A stretch of DNA of 64,000 nucleotides from Paraburkholderia tropica (GTDB lineage: Bacteria > Pseudomonadota > Gammaproteobacteria > Burkholderiales > Burkholderiaceae): the NCBI RefSeq assembly GCF_900109265.1, contig NZ_FNZM01000007.1, forward strand, positions 62,001 through 126,000. The letters run 5' to 3'. Below are positions 17,130-26,422 of this stretch, piece by piece. A program made the position numbers and the translations under genes. The first letter of the stretch is position 1, and every line of letters begins with the position of its first letter. The notes beneath the pieces were generated by a model. That model worked only from the letters and a program-made list of their open reading frames with translations, made no database searches and was not told where the DNA came from.

Positions 17130-18155
17130 ATGATGATGGTACGGATGGCGCACGCCGGCGACGCGCCCGCGTTGCTCGCGCTCGCGCGCAGTGCAGGCGT
17201 GGGCATGACGTCGTTCATGCCCGATCTCGCGATGATCGAGGCACGCATCGAGCGCAGCGTGCAGACGCTCGCGGGCACATTGCCGCTCGCGCAGCAAGGC
17301 TATCTGTTCGTGCTCGAAGACACGCTCGATGCGCGCGTGGCGGGCGTCTCGGGCATCGAAGCGGCGGTGGGGCTCGACGCGCCCTGGTACAACTATCGCA
17401 TCGGGCGTTATCTGCATACGTCGCGCGGCGTGGGCGTGAGCAGCGACGCGTCGGCGCTCTTTCTGTCGAACGATCACACGGGGCACAGTGAATTGTGCAC
17501 GCTGTTTCTCGCGCCGGAGTATCGGCGCGACGGCAATGGCGCGCTGCTGTCGAAGGCGCGTTTCATGTTTATCGCGGCGTTTCGCGAACGCTTCACGCAG
17601 ACGCTCGTGGCCGAAATGCGCGGCGTCACCGATGCGCGCGGACGCTCGCCATTCTGGGACGCCGTGTGCCGGCCGTTCTTTCGCATGGAGTTCGCCGAAG
17701 CGGATCGCCTCGTCGGTTTGGGCCGCAAGTCGATCATCGCCGAATTGATGCCGCGTCATCCGCTCTATATGGCGCTGTTGTCGCGCGAGGCGCGCGCAGT
17801 GGTCGGTGAAGTGCATGTGCAGACTGCGCCTGCGCGCGCGTTGCTCGAATCGGAAGGACTGCGTTTTGCCGATTACGTCGATATTTTCGATGGCGGCGCG
17901 ACCTTGCAGGGCGATATCGATCGATTGCGTATCGTGCGCGAAAGTCGGCGGCAATCAATTGACGATGTGATGGCGCAGCCGACGCAAACACTGTTGATCG
18001 CGAACGATGCGCTCGACGCGTTTCGTGTGACGAAGGCGGAGGTCGGCGAGTCGATGCGCGCGCATCGCTCGGCCTTGCTGGAGACGTTAAATGTAGCGGA
18101 AATGGGCGCGGTGCGAACCGTGGGTTTGCGCCCCGCGCCCGCTGCCTGTGCGTGA
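17130..18155 (+). CDS. astA: Arginine N-succinyltransferase
   Basis: 341 residues, the usual AstA length. It transfers succinyl from succinyl-CoA to the alpha-amino group of arginine (or ornithine in AruF-type enzymes), the first step of the AST pathway. Diagnostic stretches are GVGMTSFMPD (about 25-34), YNYRIGRYLHTSR (about 88-100), ELCTLFLAPEYR (about 120-131) and MRGVTDARGRSPFWD (about 168-182). The remaining ast genes (astB, C, D, E) are not in the window, and only one transferase copy is seen where many relatives carry aruF-aruG in tandem. It may work on the product of the upstream CtlX or ureohydrolase. Confidence 0.92.
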   Translation: MMMVRMAHAGDAPALLALARSAGVGMTSFMPDLAMIEARIERSVQTLAGTLPLAQQGYLFVLEDTLDARVAGVSGIEAAVGLDAPWYNYRIGRYLHTSRGVGVSSDASALFLSNDHTGHSELCTLFLAPEYRRDGNGALLSKARFMFIAAFRERFTQTLVAEMRGVTDARGRSPFWDAVCRPFFRMEFAEADRLVGLGRKSIIAELMPRHPLYMALLSREARAVVGEVHVQTAPARALLESEGLRFADYVDIFDGGATLQGDIDRLRIVRESRRQSIDDVMAQPTQTLLIANDALDAFRVTKAEVGESMRAHRSALLETLNVAEMGAVRTVGLRPAPAACA

Positions 18156-18321
18156 TGCGCTCAAACGGTGCAAAGGGGCGGAAGGCGCGCTTTTACGTGC
18201 GCTGTCCGCGCCTTGTCAGCGCCTTGTCCGTTAGGGCGAGCCGGGCATGCACGGGTGGCGCGCTTTTTGCGTCTGCATCGACATGAAACGTGAATCCGTT
18301 TGAAGCCCGAAGGAGAAACTC

Positions 18322-18462
18322 ATGTTCCGTTCGTTTTTGACGACGCCCGAAATGTTGCTGCTGCTTTCCGATGAACCCGAGCAGATTGAGTTCGAGACTT
18401 TCGAGCCACCACGCGAGCGCGGTTTGTTCGCGCGTCTGCTGCGCCTGACCGGCTGGCGATGA
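18322..18462 (+). CDS. Small 46-residue ORF with strong ribosome-binding site
   Basis: A short frame (MFRSFLTTPEMLLLLSDEPE at the start, ending RLLRLTGWR) preceded by AAGGAGAAACTC, an ideal Shine-Dalgarno at ideal distance. It combines a central acidic stretch (EPEQIEFETFEPPRE) with a basic, amphipathic C-terminal helix. It stands alone between astA and the convergent autotransporter and is followed by a GC hairpin. I do not recognise a family. Confidence 0.5.
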   Translation: MFRSFLTTPEMLLLLSDEPEQIEFETFEPPRERGLFARLLRLTGWR

Positions 18463-18482
18463 AGCGGTCCAACTAAAGCGCA

Positions 18483-18514
18483 CGCGCCGTCCGCATTCAC
18501 ACACGAACGGCGCG
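18483..18514. terminator. GC hairpin between convergent genes
   Basis: CGCGCCGT (18483-18490) pairs perfectly with ACGGCGCG (18507-18514). It lies between the small ORF and the end of the convergent autotransporter. There is no clear T tract on either side, so termination strength is doubtful. Confidence 0.4.
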
Positions 18515-18534
18515 ACACTTTACGCTTCAGCCCA

Positions 18535-20136
18535 TCAGAACTGATAACCCACGCGCACCTCGCCCTGTTGCGCCGAGGCATGCGTCGTGTTGATCAGCGC
18601 GTCGTAACTCAGCGACACGGTCAGGTTCTTGCGCGGATGCAGCGTCACGCCCGCGCCCGCCGTGAAATAGCCGCGCGGCAGGCTCGTGCCGGGCGCGGTG
18701 AACAGCGTGCCGTCGCTCGCGGCGACGCTTACGGCGCGGTTCGCGTCGAGCAGTTCATGCGCGTAGCCGATGCGCAATTGTGCGTTCACGGGCCGCAGCG
18801 CATCGCCGAATGCGCGATCGACGGTCACGCCCACATACGGTTGCAGGCTGCGCACATTGTCGCTGCCCACGGCTAGATCCTGGCCGCCCGCGCCGCCCTC
18901 GCTGAAATCGTTGGCGTGGAAATACGCATAGCGCAGACCGACGCGCGGCGTCACCGTGAAGCTGCCGAGCGTCATCGGCAAACTGGCCTGGCCGCCCACG
19001 TTGAATTCCTCGCCCATGTGATCGCCTTCGGCGGTGCCGATCGAGCCAAACGGGCGTTTCTGCGAGAGGAAGTCGAGCCCGAATCCGAGCGTGGCGCCCA
19101 GATTCACGGCACCGAATGCGCGGCCGCCGTAGAGTGCGGCGCGCAGCGTGTCCGTGGTGCCCGAGTCGCCCGTGTTCGATTCGTCGGTGTCGCTGTGGTC
19201 GTAACCCACCGCGACGCCCGCCGTGTACGCGCCGAGCGTCTGTTCGAGGCCCGCGAGGAAACCGTAGCGGTCGGCCTGGAAGCCCGGCGCGCCGCCGGTG
19301 CCGCCCACCTTGGTCTGGATGCCCGTGGCCGTGATCCAGCCCGCCGGATTGCCGGCGCTTGCCGTCGAACCATTCGTCGCGCCATTCATCGCGGCATTGC
19401 CGAGGCGGCCGAGCAGCGCCGCGCTTTGCGCCTGGGCGGCCAGAATCGCCGAGGTGCCCGTGGCCGTGTAAATGCTCGTGTTGGTCGGTGCGACGACGGT
19501 CGTGCCGGTGTTCGTCCCCGAGAGCACGAGTTCGACGTCGTTCGCGCCATACGTCACCGCCGAAGCGAGCGTGCCGATATTCGACTGGCCCGTGCTCGTG
19601 ACGCTGCTGAACGTGCCGCTCACGCCGCCCGTCGCCGAAACGAGCGTGTACGTGTGCGCCGAGTAGGTGCCCGGATCGTAGGTGATGGCCAGCACGCCGT
19701 TGAGCGTGGCCTTGCCGTTGACCGCGAGTTGCGACGCGGCGCTCGGGCTCACTTCGATGGCGAGCGTCGCGCTCGACGCCTGCGTATAGTTGCCGCCGAT
19801 CGTGAGCGTGCCGATCGAGCCACCCGGTTCGACCGTGCCGTCGTTGGTCACGCTGCCCGCCACCGTGCCGTGGCCGCGCAGCGTGCCCGCGGCGTCGACG
19901 CTCGCATCGCCGCCGAGCACGGCCGTGGCGTTGTCGATATCGCCCACTTCGAGCAGGCCCGCATTCACTTCGGTGGTGCCCTTGAACGTGCTGCTGTTGC
20001 CGTTGAGGATCAGCGAGCCGCTGCCTTGCTTGACGATCGCGCCGGTGCCGGTGAAGCTGCCGCCATAGGTGCCGTTCGCGTTGGCGAGCGTGAGCGTGCG
20101 TGCGCCGAGACTGACTGTTCCGGATCCCGAAATATT
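18535..20136 (-). pseudogene. C-terminal part of the interrupted autotransporter (passenger end and beta-barrel)
   Basis: These 533 codons continue exactly in frame after the TAA at 20137-20139. They begin NISGSGTVSLGARTLTLANA, the same beta-helix repeat type as the upstream part, go through a junction region, and end with a 12-strand autotransporter barrel of about 270 residues whose last residues are VRVGYQF, the expected terminal Phe. There is no credible start codon with a ribosome-binding site at the break and no signal peptide, so on its own this part would not be exported. It is functional only if the TAA is read through or is a sequencing error. Confidence 0.8.
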
Positions 20137-22791
20137 TTACAGCGTGGCGCCGGACGTCGTCGACGAGATATCGAGCGTGCCGTTCGTGGTCACGCCGCTC
20201 GACGCCGCGATGCTGCCCGCGCCGGAGAGTGCGAGCGTGGCGCCCGTGCCGATGACGGTGCCGCCGCTGTAGGTGTTCGCGGCCGTGAGCGTTTCCGTGC
20301 CGCCGTTCACGTTCACGCCGCCCGTGCCGCCGATCACGCCGCCGTACGTATCGGCGGCGTTAGTAAGCGTGAGCGTTTTCGCGCCGAGCGCGACCGCGCC
20401 GCTGCCCGACAGCGTCGTGATCGACGCGCCTGACGTCGTGCCCGAAATGTCGAGTGTGCCCGCGTTGGTCACGCCGCTCGACGCCGCAATGCTGCCGCTG
20501 CCCGTGAGCGCCAGCGTGGAGCCGTTCGTGATCGACGTCGCGCCTGTGTACGTGCTCGCGCCCGAGAGCGTTTCGCTGCCCGTCACCGTGACCGCGCCGC
20601 TGCCCGCCACCGTGCCGCCGAAACTGCCGCCCGAGAGCGTCACGCCGCCGCTGCCGACCGACACGGTGCCGGTGCCCGAGAGATTGCCGAGCGTGCCTTC
20701 CACCTGCAGCGTGCCGTTGTTGACCACGTTCGCGAGGATGATGTCGCCCGAGTCGGAGAGGATGAGCGTCGCGCCCGTCTGGATCAGTGTCGTGCCCGTG
20801 TAGGTGCTCACGCCCGTGAGCGTTTGCGTGCCGCTCGCGATGGTGAGGCCGCCCGTGCCCGAAATCGAGCCGCTGAACGTGCCGCTCGCATTGGTCAGCG
20901 TGAGCGTCTGGCCGCCGAGGTTGACCGTGCCGCTGCCCGAAAGACTCGCGATCGACGAACCCGACGTCGTGCCGGAAATATCGAGCGTGCCGTTCGCGGT
21001 CACCGCCGATTGGGCGAGGCTGCCCGTGCCGGTGAGCGCGAGCGTCGCGCCGCCCGCGATGGCGGTCGCGCCCGCGTACGTGTTCGTGCCCGAGAGCGAG
21101 ACCGTGCCCGCGCCGACCGTCACCGCCGAGAAGTTCGAAATCGCGCCGCTGTACGTGAAGGCATTGCCCGAGCCCGGCGACATCGTCAGCGTGCTGGTGC
21201 CGGTGCCGCCGTCCATGTCGCCCGTGACGGAGGCCACGCCGCCGAGGATCTGCACGGCACTGTCGCCGCTGCCGAGGTCGATGGCCTTGCCCGAGTCGTC
21301 GGCGCGGATCGTGCCGTAGTTGACGATCGTCGCGTCGTTGCCGCCCGTCGAGACCACGGCCTCCGTGCCGCCCGATTCGAGCGTGCCGGCGGCCTCGTTC
21401 GTGATCGACACCGTGAACGCGTTGGCCGCGCCCGTGACCGCAATCGCCCCCGCGCTCTGGCCGTAAATCAGCCCGCTGTTGTCGATCACCGTGTCGGCGT
21501 AAATGCCTTGCGTGGCGATGGGGTCGCCCGTGGTCGGGTCCTTGTCGAGGCCCGCGAGCGTGATGCCGCGGCCGAGACCCGCGTTGGGCGAACCGTCGAT
21601 GTCGTTGGTCGCCGAGTTGTAGCCCGCGATCGTCCCCGAGTTGATGATCGTGCCGCCGCCCACGGTCACGCCTTCGCTGGTGTCGCCGTTTGCGTGCAGC
21701 GACTGGATCGTGCCGGTGTTCGTGATGTTGACGATGCCGTCGACGTCCACGCCATCGCCGTCCGCGGTGCGGCCGTTGCCCGTGATCGTGCCGTCGTTCT
21801 TGACCGTCACCACTTCGTTCGCGTTGAAGCCGTCGATGTTGATGCCCGAGCCGTCGTCGCCCTGGATCACGCCGCCTTTGGCGTTGGTGACCGAGAGCGT
21901 GTACGCGCCGGAGGTGGTCACGTCGGTGTTGCCGCCCGTGATGCCGTGACGCGCGCCTTCGATCAGGCCCGTGGCTTCGTTGGTGACGACGACGCCCGTG
22001 TTGGTTTGCGCGTCGATACCGTCGCTGCCGTCGTCGATGGTGGCCGCCGCGTTGTACGAATAGATCGTGCCGGCGTTGTCGATGGTGCCGTTCACGCCGG
22101 GCCGCACGGCGTCGGCTTCGTACGCCTGGATCAGCGCGCCCGCGCCGTTGTAGACCGAGTTCGTGCCGGTGGTGATCGCATTGAAGTCGATCGCCTGCGC
22201 GCCGCCTTCGCTCGCGTTGTACGAAATGATCTTGCCGTAGTTGCTGAGCTTGACGCTGTTGTCGCTGTACTGCATCTGGATCGCGTCGTCGTCGGCGGCC
22301 GAGATTGTGCCGTTGTTGACGATCGTGAGCGTGAGCGGGTCCGACTTGTCGCGGATCGCGCGACCGTCCGTGCCCGCGGCAACGGTGCCGGTTTCCTCGA
22401 TCGTGCCGTTGTTCGTGATGGTGCCGGTGCCCTTCACGGCGATCGCGTTGCTGCCGTCGCTCACGTTGAGCGTGACGCCCGCGTTGACGGTGACCGTGCC
22501 GTTGGCAGCGAGGTTCTGCGAACTGGTCGTATCGGTGGAGATCACGACGGTCGTGCTGGCAGCGTGGGCGTGGCCTTGCGCGATCAGCGCCGTGGCGAGC
22601 GCAACGATCTGCGCGATGCGCTGCTTGCGCAGCGTGTGCGACTGAGCGTCGAGCCATGATGCAGCGGGCGCGGCGTTGCCGATCTTGCGCGACGTTGCGC
22701 GACCCGCGCCGGCGCGCGTGCGGCCGTGCTCGGAGATCGCTTGCATGACGCCCAGCGCGCGGTTGAACACGACACGGTAGAGGTGATTCAT
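20137..22791 (-). CDS. Autotransporter (type Va) passenger, ended by an in-frame TAA
   Basis: 884 codons of what was a 1418-codon autotransporter adhesin-like protein. The start ATG at 22791 gives MNHLYRVVFNRALGVMQAIS, the extended signal peptide region (ESPR) found in large type V-secreted proteins; a normal signal core follows and ends near AHA (about residue 77). The passenger is a Gly/Thr/Asn-rich right-handed beta-helix with repeats of the form GTLDISGTTSG...LSGSG..NLG. The frame ends at TAA 20137-20139 in the middle of such a repeat, upstream of the barrel needed for translocation. The protein as written would stay in the periplasm or be degraded. Upstream in-frame codons to 23049 lack coding character. 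Confidence 0.82.
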   Translation of the reverse strand: MNHLYRVVFNRALGVMQAISEHGRTRAGAGRATSRKIGNAAPAASWLDAQSHTLRKQRIAQIVALATALIAQGHAHAASTTVVISTDTTSSQNLAANGTVTVNAGVTLNVSDGSNAIAVKGTGTITNNGTIEETGTVAAGTDGRAIRDKSDPLTLTIVNNGTISAADDDAIQMQYSDNSVKLSNYGKIISYNASEGGAQAIDFNAITTGTNSVYNGAGALIQAYEADAVRPGVNGTIDNAGTIYSYNAAATIDDGSDGIDAQTNTGVVVTNEATGLIEGARHGITGGNTDVTTSGAYTLSVTNAKGGVIQGDDGSGINIDGFNANEVVTVKNDGTITGNGRTADGDGVDVDGIVNITNTGTIQSLHANGDTSEGVTVGGGTIINSGTIAGYNSATNDIDGSPNAGLGRGITLAGLDKDPTTGDPIATQGIYADTVIDNSGLIYGQSAGAIAVTGAANAFTVSITNEAAGTLESGGTEAVVSTGGNDATIVNYGTIRADDSGKAIDLGSGDSAVQILGGVASVTGDMDGGTGTSTLTMSPGSGNAFTYSGAISNFSAVTVGAGTVSLSGTNTYAGATAIAGGATLALTGTGSLAQSAVTANGTLDISGTTSGSSIASLSGSGTVNLGGQTLTLTNASGTFSGSISGTGGLTIASGTQTLTGVSTYTGTTLIQTGATLILSDSGDIILANVVNNGTLQVEGTLGNLSGTGTVSVGSGGVTLSGGSFGGTVAGSGAVTVTGSETLSGASTYTGATSITNGSTLALTGSGSIAASSGVTNAGTLDISGTTSGASITTLSGSGAVALGAKTLTLTNAADTYGGVIGGTGGVNVNGGTETLTAANTYSGGTVIGTGATLALSGAGSIAASSGVTTNGTLDISSTTSGATL

Positions 22792-23390
22792 CGCAGCCTT
22801 TTTCTCGTTCTGTCGACGCCGCGCGTGACGCGTCGTCGTGGTGGACGGGCCAATCCGGGCGTGGCGGCCAGGGCACGAGTCAGGCAGGGGGAAAACACAG
22901 GCGGGCAGTCGGCGCAGGCGGCGCCGTCCTTGCACGGGGCGCCGGGGCCGATCCGCTTTTGCGTCTCTGCTGGTCGATGACGTGGCCGTGCAAGCTTCCT
23001 TGCAGCCGGAGGCACGGGTTCTCGATACGAAGATATTTCTTGTAAGCACGCGCAGCGTGGCGGGCGGTAAGGCGTGAAAGCCTGGCGCAGCGCGTTGGGG
23101 CGCTATTCAGCCACGCGGATGTGACCGATCCGTGACGTAATGTGAAAGGTTGTGATTACAACGTATTACGAGGGAGAAAGTTTCGCGTGCGAGCGGGAAG
23201 GTAAAGCGAGGGCGCGGGAAGGATTCGTGACAGCCGCCGCGCCCGTGCGTTGCACACGGGCGGATGAGAGGCGGCTGCGGATTCCGGCTCACGCAAGCGT
23301 TTGCGCGTGCCGGATTCGAAGCGGATCGGCCTCGTGGCGAAGCCGATCGATGGAAGAGCGCGTCAGCGCGTTACGGCGCTACTGCGGGCA
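22792..23390. other. Non-coding stretch upstream of the autotransporter
   Basis: About 600 bases between the autotransporter start and the end of the RidA gene. I see no supported gene in it; the open frames lack ribosome-binding sites and family resemblance. It should contain the autotransporter promoter, and a nested inverted repeat lies at 23136-23170. Confidence 0.5.
23136..23170. repeat. Nested inverted repeat in the autotransporter upstream region
   Basis: Outer arms CGTAAT (23136-23141) and ATTACG (23165-23170) enclose inner arms GTTGT (23149-23153) and ACAAC (23158-23162). The block is AT-rich compared with its surroundings. It might be a regulator site; no T tract suggests termination. 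Confidence 0.4.
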
Positions 23391-23750
23391 CTACTGCGCG
23401 GCGATCACCGCGATTTCGACGAGCAGATGCGGCGCGGCAAGCCGGGCCTCGACGGTCGCGCGCGTGGGCGCTTGACCGGGCGTCACCCACGCGTCCCAGA
23501 CTTCGTTCATGCCCGCGAAATCGCGGCCGATATCGGCGAGCCAGACTTGCGCCGAGACGAGCCGCGACTTGTCGATGCCCGCCTGGGCGAGAAAGCCGTC
23601 GATCTTCGCGAGCACGCTCGCGGTCTGAATCTTGACGTCGACGGTCGGATCGGCGGACGTCTGGCCGCCGACGAAAACGAGACCCGCCGCCTTGACGACG
23701 CGGCTCATGCGCTGACTGGTTTCGATGCGGACGATTTCGGTATCGGACAT
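23391..23750 (-). CDS. RidA/YjgF-family deaminase
   Basis: 119 residues of the RidA fold, a trimeric cytosolic protein that hydrolyses reactive enamine/imine intermediates to keto acids and ammonia. The strands VVKAAGLVFVGGQT (about 18-31) and the C-terminal APTRATVEARL (about 94-104) with the conserved Arg are visible. It is the last gene of a minus-strand operon containing two FAD amine oxidases, whose imine products are natural RidA substrates, so the pairing is functionally coherent. Confidence 0.92.
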   Translation of the reverse strand: MSDTEIVRIETSQRMSRVVKAAGLVFVGGQTSADPTVDVKIQTASVLAKIDGFLAQAGIDKSRLVSAQVWLADIGRDFAGMNEVWDAWVTPGQAPTRATVEARLAAPHLLVEIAVIAAQ

Positions 23751-23808
23751 GGGTGCAGTGACTCCTGTGCGCTGCGCGAGCGCGGTTGAATGATGGGGAA
23801 CGTGCGGG

Positions 23809-24990
23809 CTAGTGCGTGGCCGCGTGATCCACGGCGGCCGAAGGCGCTTCGCGTGTTTCGCGCCCGAACCGGTCGATGGCGAACGCGTCGAGTGGCACCG
23901 AAGGCGCGCCGTCGAGCATGAGTTCGCTCACGACCTGGCCGCAGGCCGGGCCAAGCTGAAATCCGCTGCCGCAATAGCCGAACGAGTAATAGAGGCCGCT
24001 CGCGGTGCGGCTCGCGGAAATCACCGGCAGCGCGTCGTCGGTGAACGCTTCGACGCCCGCCCACGCGCGGTTCACGCCCAGATCGCGCAGATGCGGAAAC
24101 AGATCGACGACGGTCCGCGCGCTTTTCACGAGCCGCATGAAATCGACTTCGCCGTGCCGACCCGGCAGATCGGCGTGACCGATCAGCTTGCCGCCGATCA
24201 CGACCGTGCCGTTGTCGAATTGCTTGAACGAGAGCGGCCGTCCGGTCGCGCCGAGCGTCGCGCGGCAGAACGGCGCAACGCGCTGCGTGACCATCAGCAT
24301 CAGTCCTTCGGGATGCACGGGCACGGGCTCGCCCGCCTGGCGCGCGAGTTCGCCCGACCACGCGCCCGCCGCCACCAGCAGCTGGCGCGCCGCGAAGGTG
24401 CCGCGCGGCGTGTGCGCGAGCCAGCGTTCGCCGTGCGGCTCGATGCGCGCGACCGGCGTGCCTTCGATAAAGCGCGCGCCCAGCCGCTGCGCGGCGAGCC
24501 GAAACGCCGTGGTGGTGCGATACGGCAGCGCGTAGCCGTCGCGCTCGACCCAGATGCCGCCCGTCACGTGTCGTGCGAGCGCCGGTTCGAGTTCGAGCAC
24601 GCGTTCGCGGTCGATCAGCGTTTCGTGCGTGAAGCCGTGCGCGTTCAGCAGCGCGACGCGCTCGCGGCATTCGTCGAGTTCCGCGTCGGTTTCGGCGATC
24701 TTCAGTTGGCCCGACGGCACGAAGCCGCCGTCGTCGCCGATCAGCTCGGGCAGCGTGTGCCAGAGTTCGCGCGAGCGCAGCGCGAGGGGAATTTCGGGCA
24801 GCGGGCGGCCGAGCGTGCGCACGCCGCCCGCGTTCACGCCCGACGAATGGCGCGCGACGTAATCGGCTTCGAGCACGATCACGCTCGCGCCGCGCCGCGC
24901 AAGATGGAACGCGCTGCTGGTGCCGTGCAGGCCGCCGCCGATCACGAGCACGTCGGCTTCCTGCTGCGCGCGGGCGGGTTGCTCATTCAC
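23809..24990 (-). CDS. FAD-dependent amine/D-amino-acid oxidase (DadA/SoxB type)
   Basis: 393-residue DAO-fold flavoenzyme. The dinucleotide motif VLVIGGGLHGTSSAFHLARR is at about 15-34 and the C-terminal flavin segment reads GVEAFTDDALPVI, then YYSFGYCGSGFQLGPACG (about 325-365). It resembles sarcosine oxidase beta and opine-oxidase-B proteins, which oxidise a secondary or primary amine to an imine. Its start overlaps the end of the FAD/NAD subunit gene by eight bases. A second DAO-type gene (26839) sits in the same operon, so they may act on successive substrates or in alternative complexes. Confidence 0.88.
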   Translation of the reverse strand: MNEQPARAQQEADVLVIGGGLHGTSSAFHLARRGASVIVLEADYVARHSSGVNAGGVRTLGRPLPEIPLALRSRELWHTLPELIGDDGGFVPSGQLKIAETDAELDECRERVALLNAHGFTHETLIDRERVLELEPALARHVTGGIWVERDGYALPYRTTTAFRLAAQRLGARFIEGTPVARIEPHGERWLAHTPRGTFAARQLLVAAGAWSGELARQAGEPVPVHPEGLMLMVTQRVAPFCRATLGATGRPLSFKQFDNGTVVIGGKLIGHADLPGRHGEVDFMRLVKSARTVVDLFPHLRDLGVNRAWAGVEAFTDDALPVISASRTASGLYYSFGYCGSGFQLGPACGQVVSELMLDGAPSVPLDAFAIDRFGRETREAPSAAVDHAATH

Positions 24991-26422
24991 CGGCGAGTTC
25001 TCCGAGCGTGATCGGTTTGATCGGCGGACGGATGCGGTAGTAGCCGACTTCGTCGGGCTGGACCTTTCGGGCGTCGGCGATCACTTCTGTCACGGTCAAG
25101 CCGCACAGGCGTCCCTGGCACGGTCCCATGCCGCAGCGTCCGAAGGATTTCGCCTGATTCGGCCCGACGCAGCCGAGCGCGACGAAGCCGCGCAGTTCGC
25201 CCGCCGTCACTTCTTCGCAGCGGCAGACGATGGTGCTGTCGGCGGGAATGCGGTTGGCGTCGCGCGGACGATAGAGGCTGTCGAGAAACGGACGGATGCG
25301 CATCACGCGTGCGAGCGCCGCGCGGTGCGCGTGGGCTTCGCGCTCGCGCGTGGCGGTGTCGAGCATGCCGAGTTGCGACGCGACGGCAAGCGCGGCGAGC
25401 GTACCCTCTTGCGCGGCCGCCTGCGCGCCGCCGATGCCCGCGCCGTCGCCGGCCACGAAAATGCCGGGCACGTCGAGTTCGCCCCAGGCGTCGGTCTGCG
25501 GCGTGAAGCAGAGTTGCACGGGGTCCCAGCGATGCGCCGCGCGCAGCGCCTGCGTGAACTGCGTGTTCGGCACGACGCCTTGATGCAGCAGGATCACATC
25601 GGCTTCGATGCGTTGCGCGCGGCCCTGCGACGTGAAGGTGAGCGCGGCGGCGCGCTGCGTGCCGTCCGCACCCAGCGTGCCTTCGATCGCGAGATCGTCG
25701 GCGCCTTCGTAGATCGGCACGCGCGCGTCGCGCAACGTGCGCAGCAATTGCAGGCCTTTGCTCAGGAACGGCCACGCGCGCAACGCCGCGAACAGATGCG
25801 ACTTCGCGCGCCAGCGATCTTCGTGACGCGTGGTATCGACGAGCGCGCGGATCGGCACGCCCGCGCGCACGTACTGCCAGCCGAGCAGATAAAGCAGCGG
25901 GCCGCAGCCCGCGAGCACGGGTGGCGCGGCGGGCACTTCGCCCGCGCTTTTCAGGAGGATTTGCGCCGCGCCCGCCGTGAGCACGCCGGGCAGCGTCCAG
26001 CCCGGAATCGGGAAGGGCCGTTCGAGTGCGCCGCTCGCGAGGATCACGCGCTGCGCCGCGAAGCTGCCGACCTTGCCGTCCTTGAGGTAGTGGACCGAGC
26101 GCTCGCGCGTGACCTGCCAGACCGTCGCGCCCGGCAGATGGCGCGCGCCCGAGCGCACGAAGTCCTCGGCGATGGCCGCGCCTGCCGCGTAGTCGGGGCC
26201 GAGGATCTCCTTGCGGCGCGCGTCGGCGCGTTCGATCGCGCGGTAGATCTGGCCGCCGACGGCGTTCTGTTCGTCGATCATCACGACCGACAGGCCCGCG
26301 CGCGCGGCACGCGTGGCGGCGCTCATGCCCGCCGGACCCGCGCCGACCACGACGAGATCGACGGGTTCGGCGCGATGAAGATCGGCTTGCTGAGCGCTCG
26401 ATGCGGTGTGGTCAACGGCCAT
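24983..26422 (-). CDS. FAD/NAD-binding oxidase subunit with BFD-like [2Fe-2S] domain (OoxA/HcnB-like)
   Basis: 479 residues. A first dinucleotide fold (VVGAGPAGMSAATRAARAGL, about 27-46), a second nucleotide domain in mid-protein, FVAGDGAGIGGAQAA (about 318-332) for flavin, and a C-terminal cysteine-rich segment (CRCEEVT near 395, later CGMGPCQGRLCG near 428) that is the BFD/Fer2_BFD-like iron-sulfur domain. This architecture is that of the alpha subunit of octopine/nopaline oxidase, D-hydroxyproline dehydrogenase and HcnB. It passes electrons from the DAO subunit toward the membrane. The small ferredoxin-like gene upstream overlaps it by 11 bases. Confidence 0.9.
   Translation of the reverse strand: MAVDHTASSAQQADLHRAEPVDLVVVGAGPAGMSAATRAARAGLSVVMIDEQNAVGGQIYRAIERADARRKEILGPDYAAGAAIAEDFVRSGARHLPGATVWQVTRERSVHYLKDGKVGSFAAQRVILASGALERPFPIPGWTLPGVLTAGAAQILLKSAGEVPAAPPVLAGCGPLLYLLGWQYVRAGVPIRALVDTTRHEDRWRAKSHLFAALRAWPFLSKGLQLLRTLRDARVPIYEGADDLAIEGTLGADGTQRAAALTFTSQGRAQRIEADVILLHQGVVPNTQFTQALRAAHRWDPVQLCFTPQTDAWGELDVPGIFVAGDGAGIGGAQAAAQEGTLAALAVASQLGMLDTATREREAHAHRAALARVMRIRPFLDSLYRPRDANRIPADSTIVCRCEEVTAGELRGFVALGCVGPNQAKSFGRCGMGPCQGRLCGLTVTEVIADARKVQPDEVGYYRIRPPIKPITLGELAGE

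Noticed and set aside
18916..20433. Long plus-strand frame opposite the autotransporter
   Set aside because: Arg/Ala/Gly-rich shadow of a real high-GC gene on the other strand; no ribosome-binding site or domain.
20360..22876. 838-codon minus-strand frame rich in Arg and His
   Set aside because: Out-of-frame shadow of the autotransporter passenger; its repeats only reflect the DNA repeats of the real gene.
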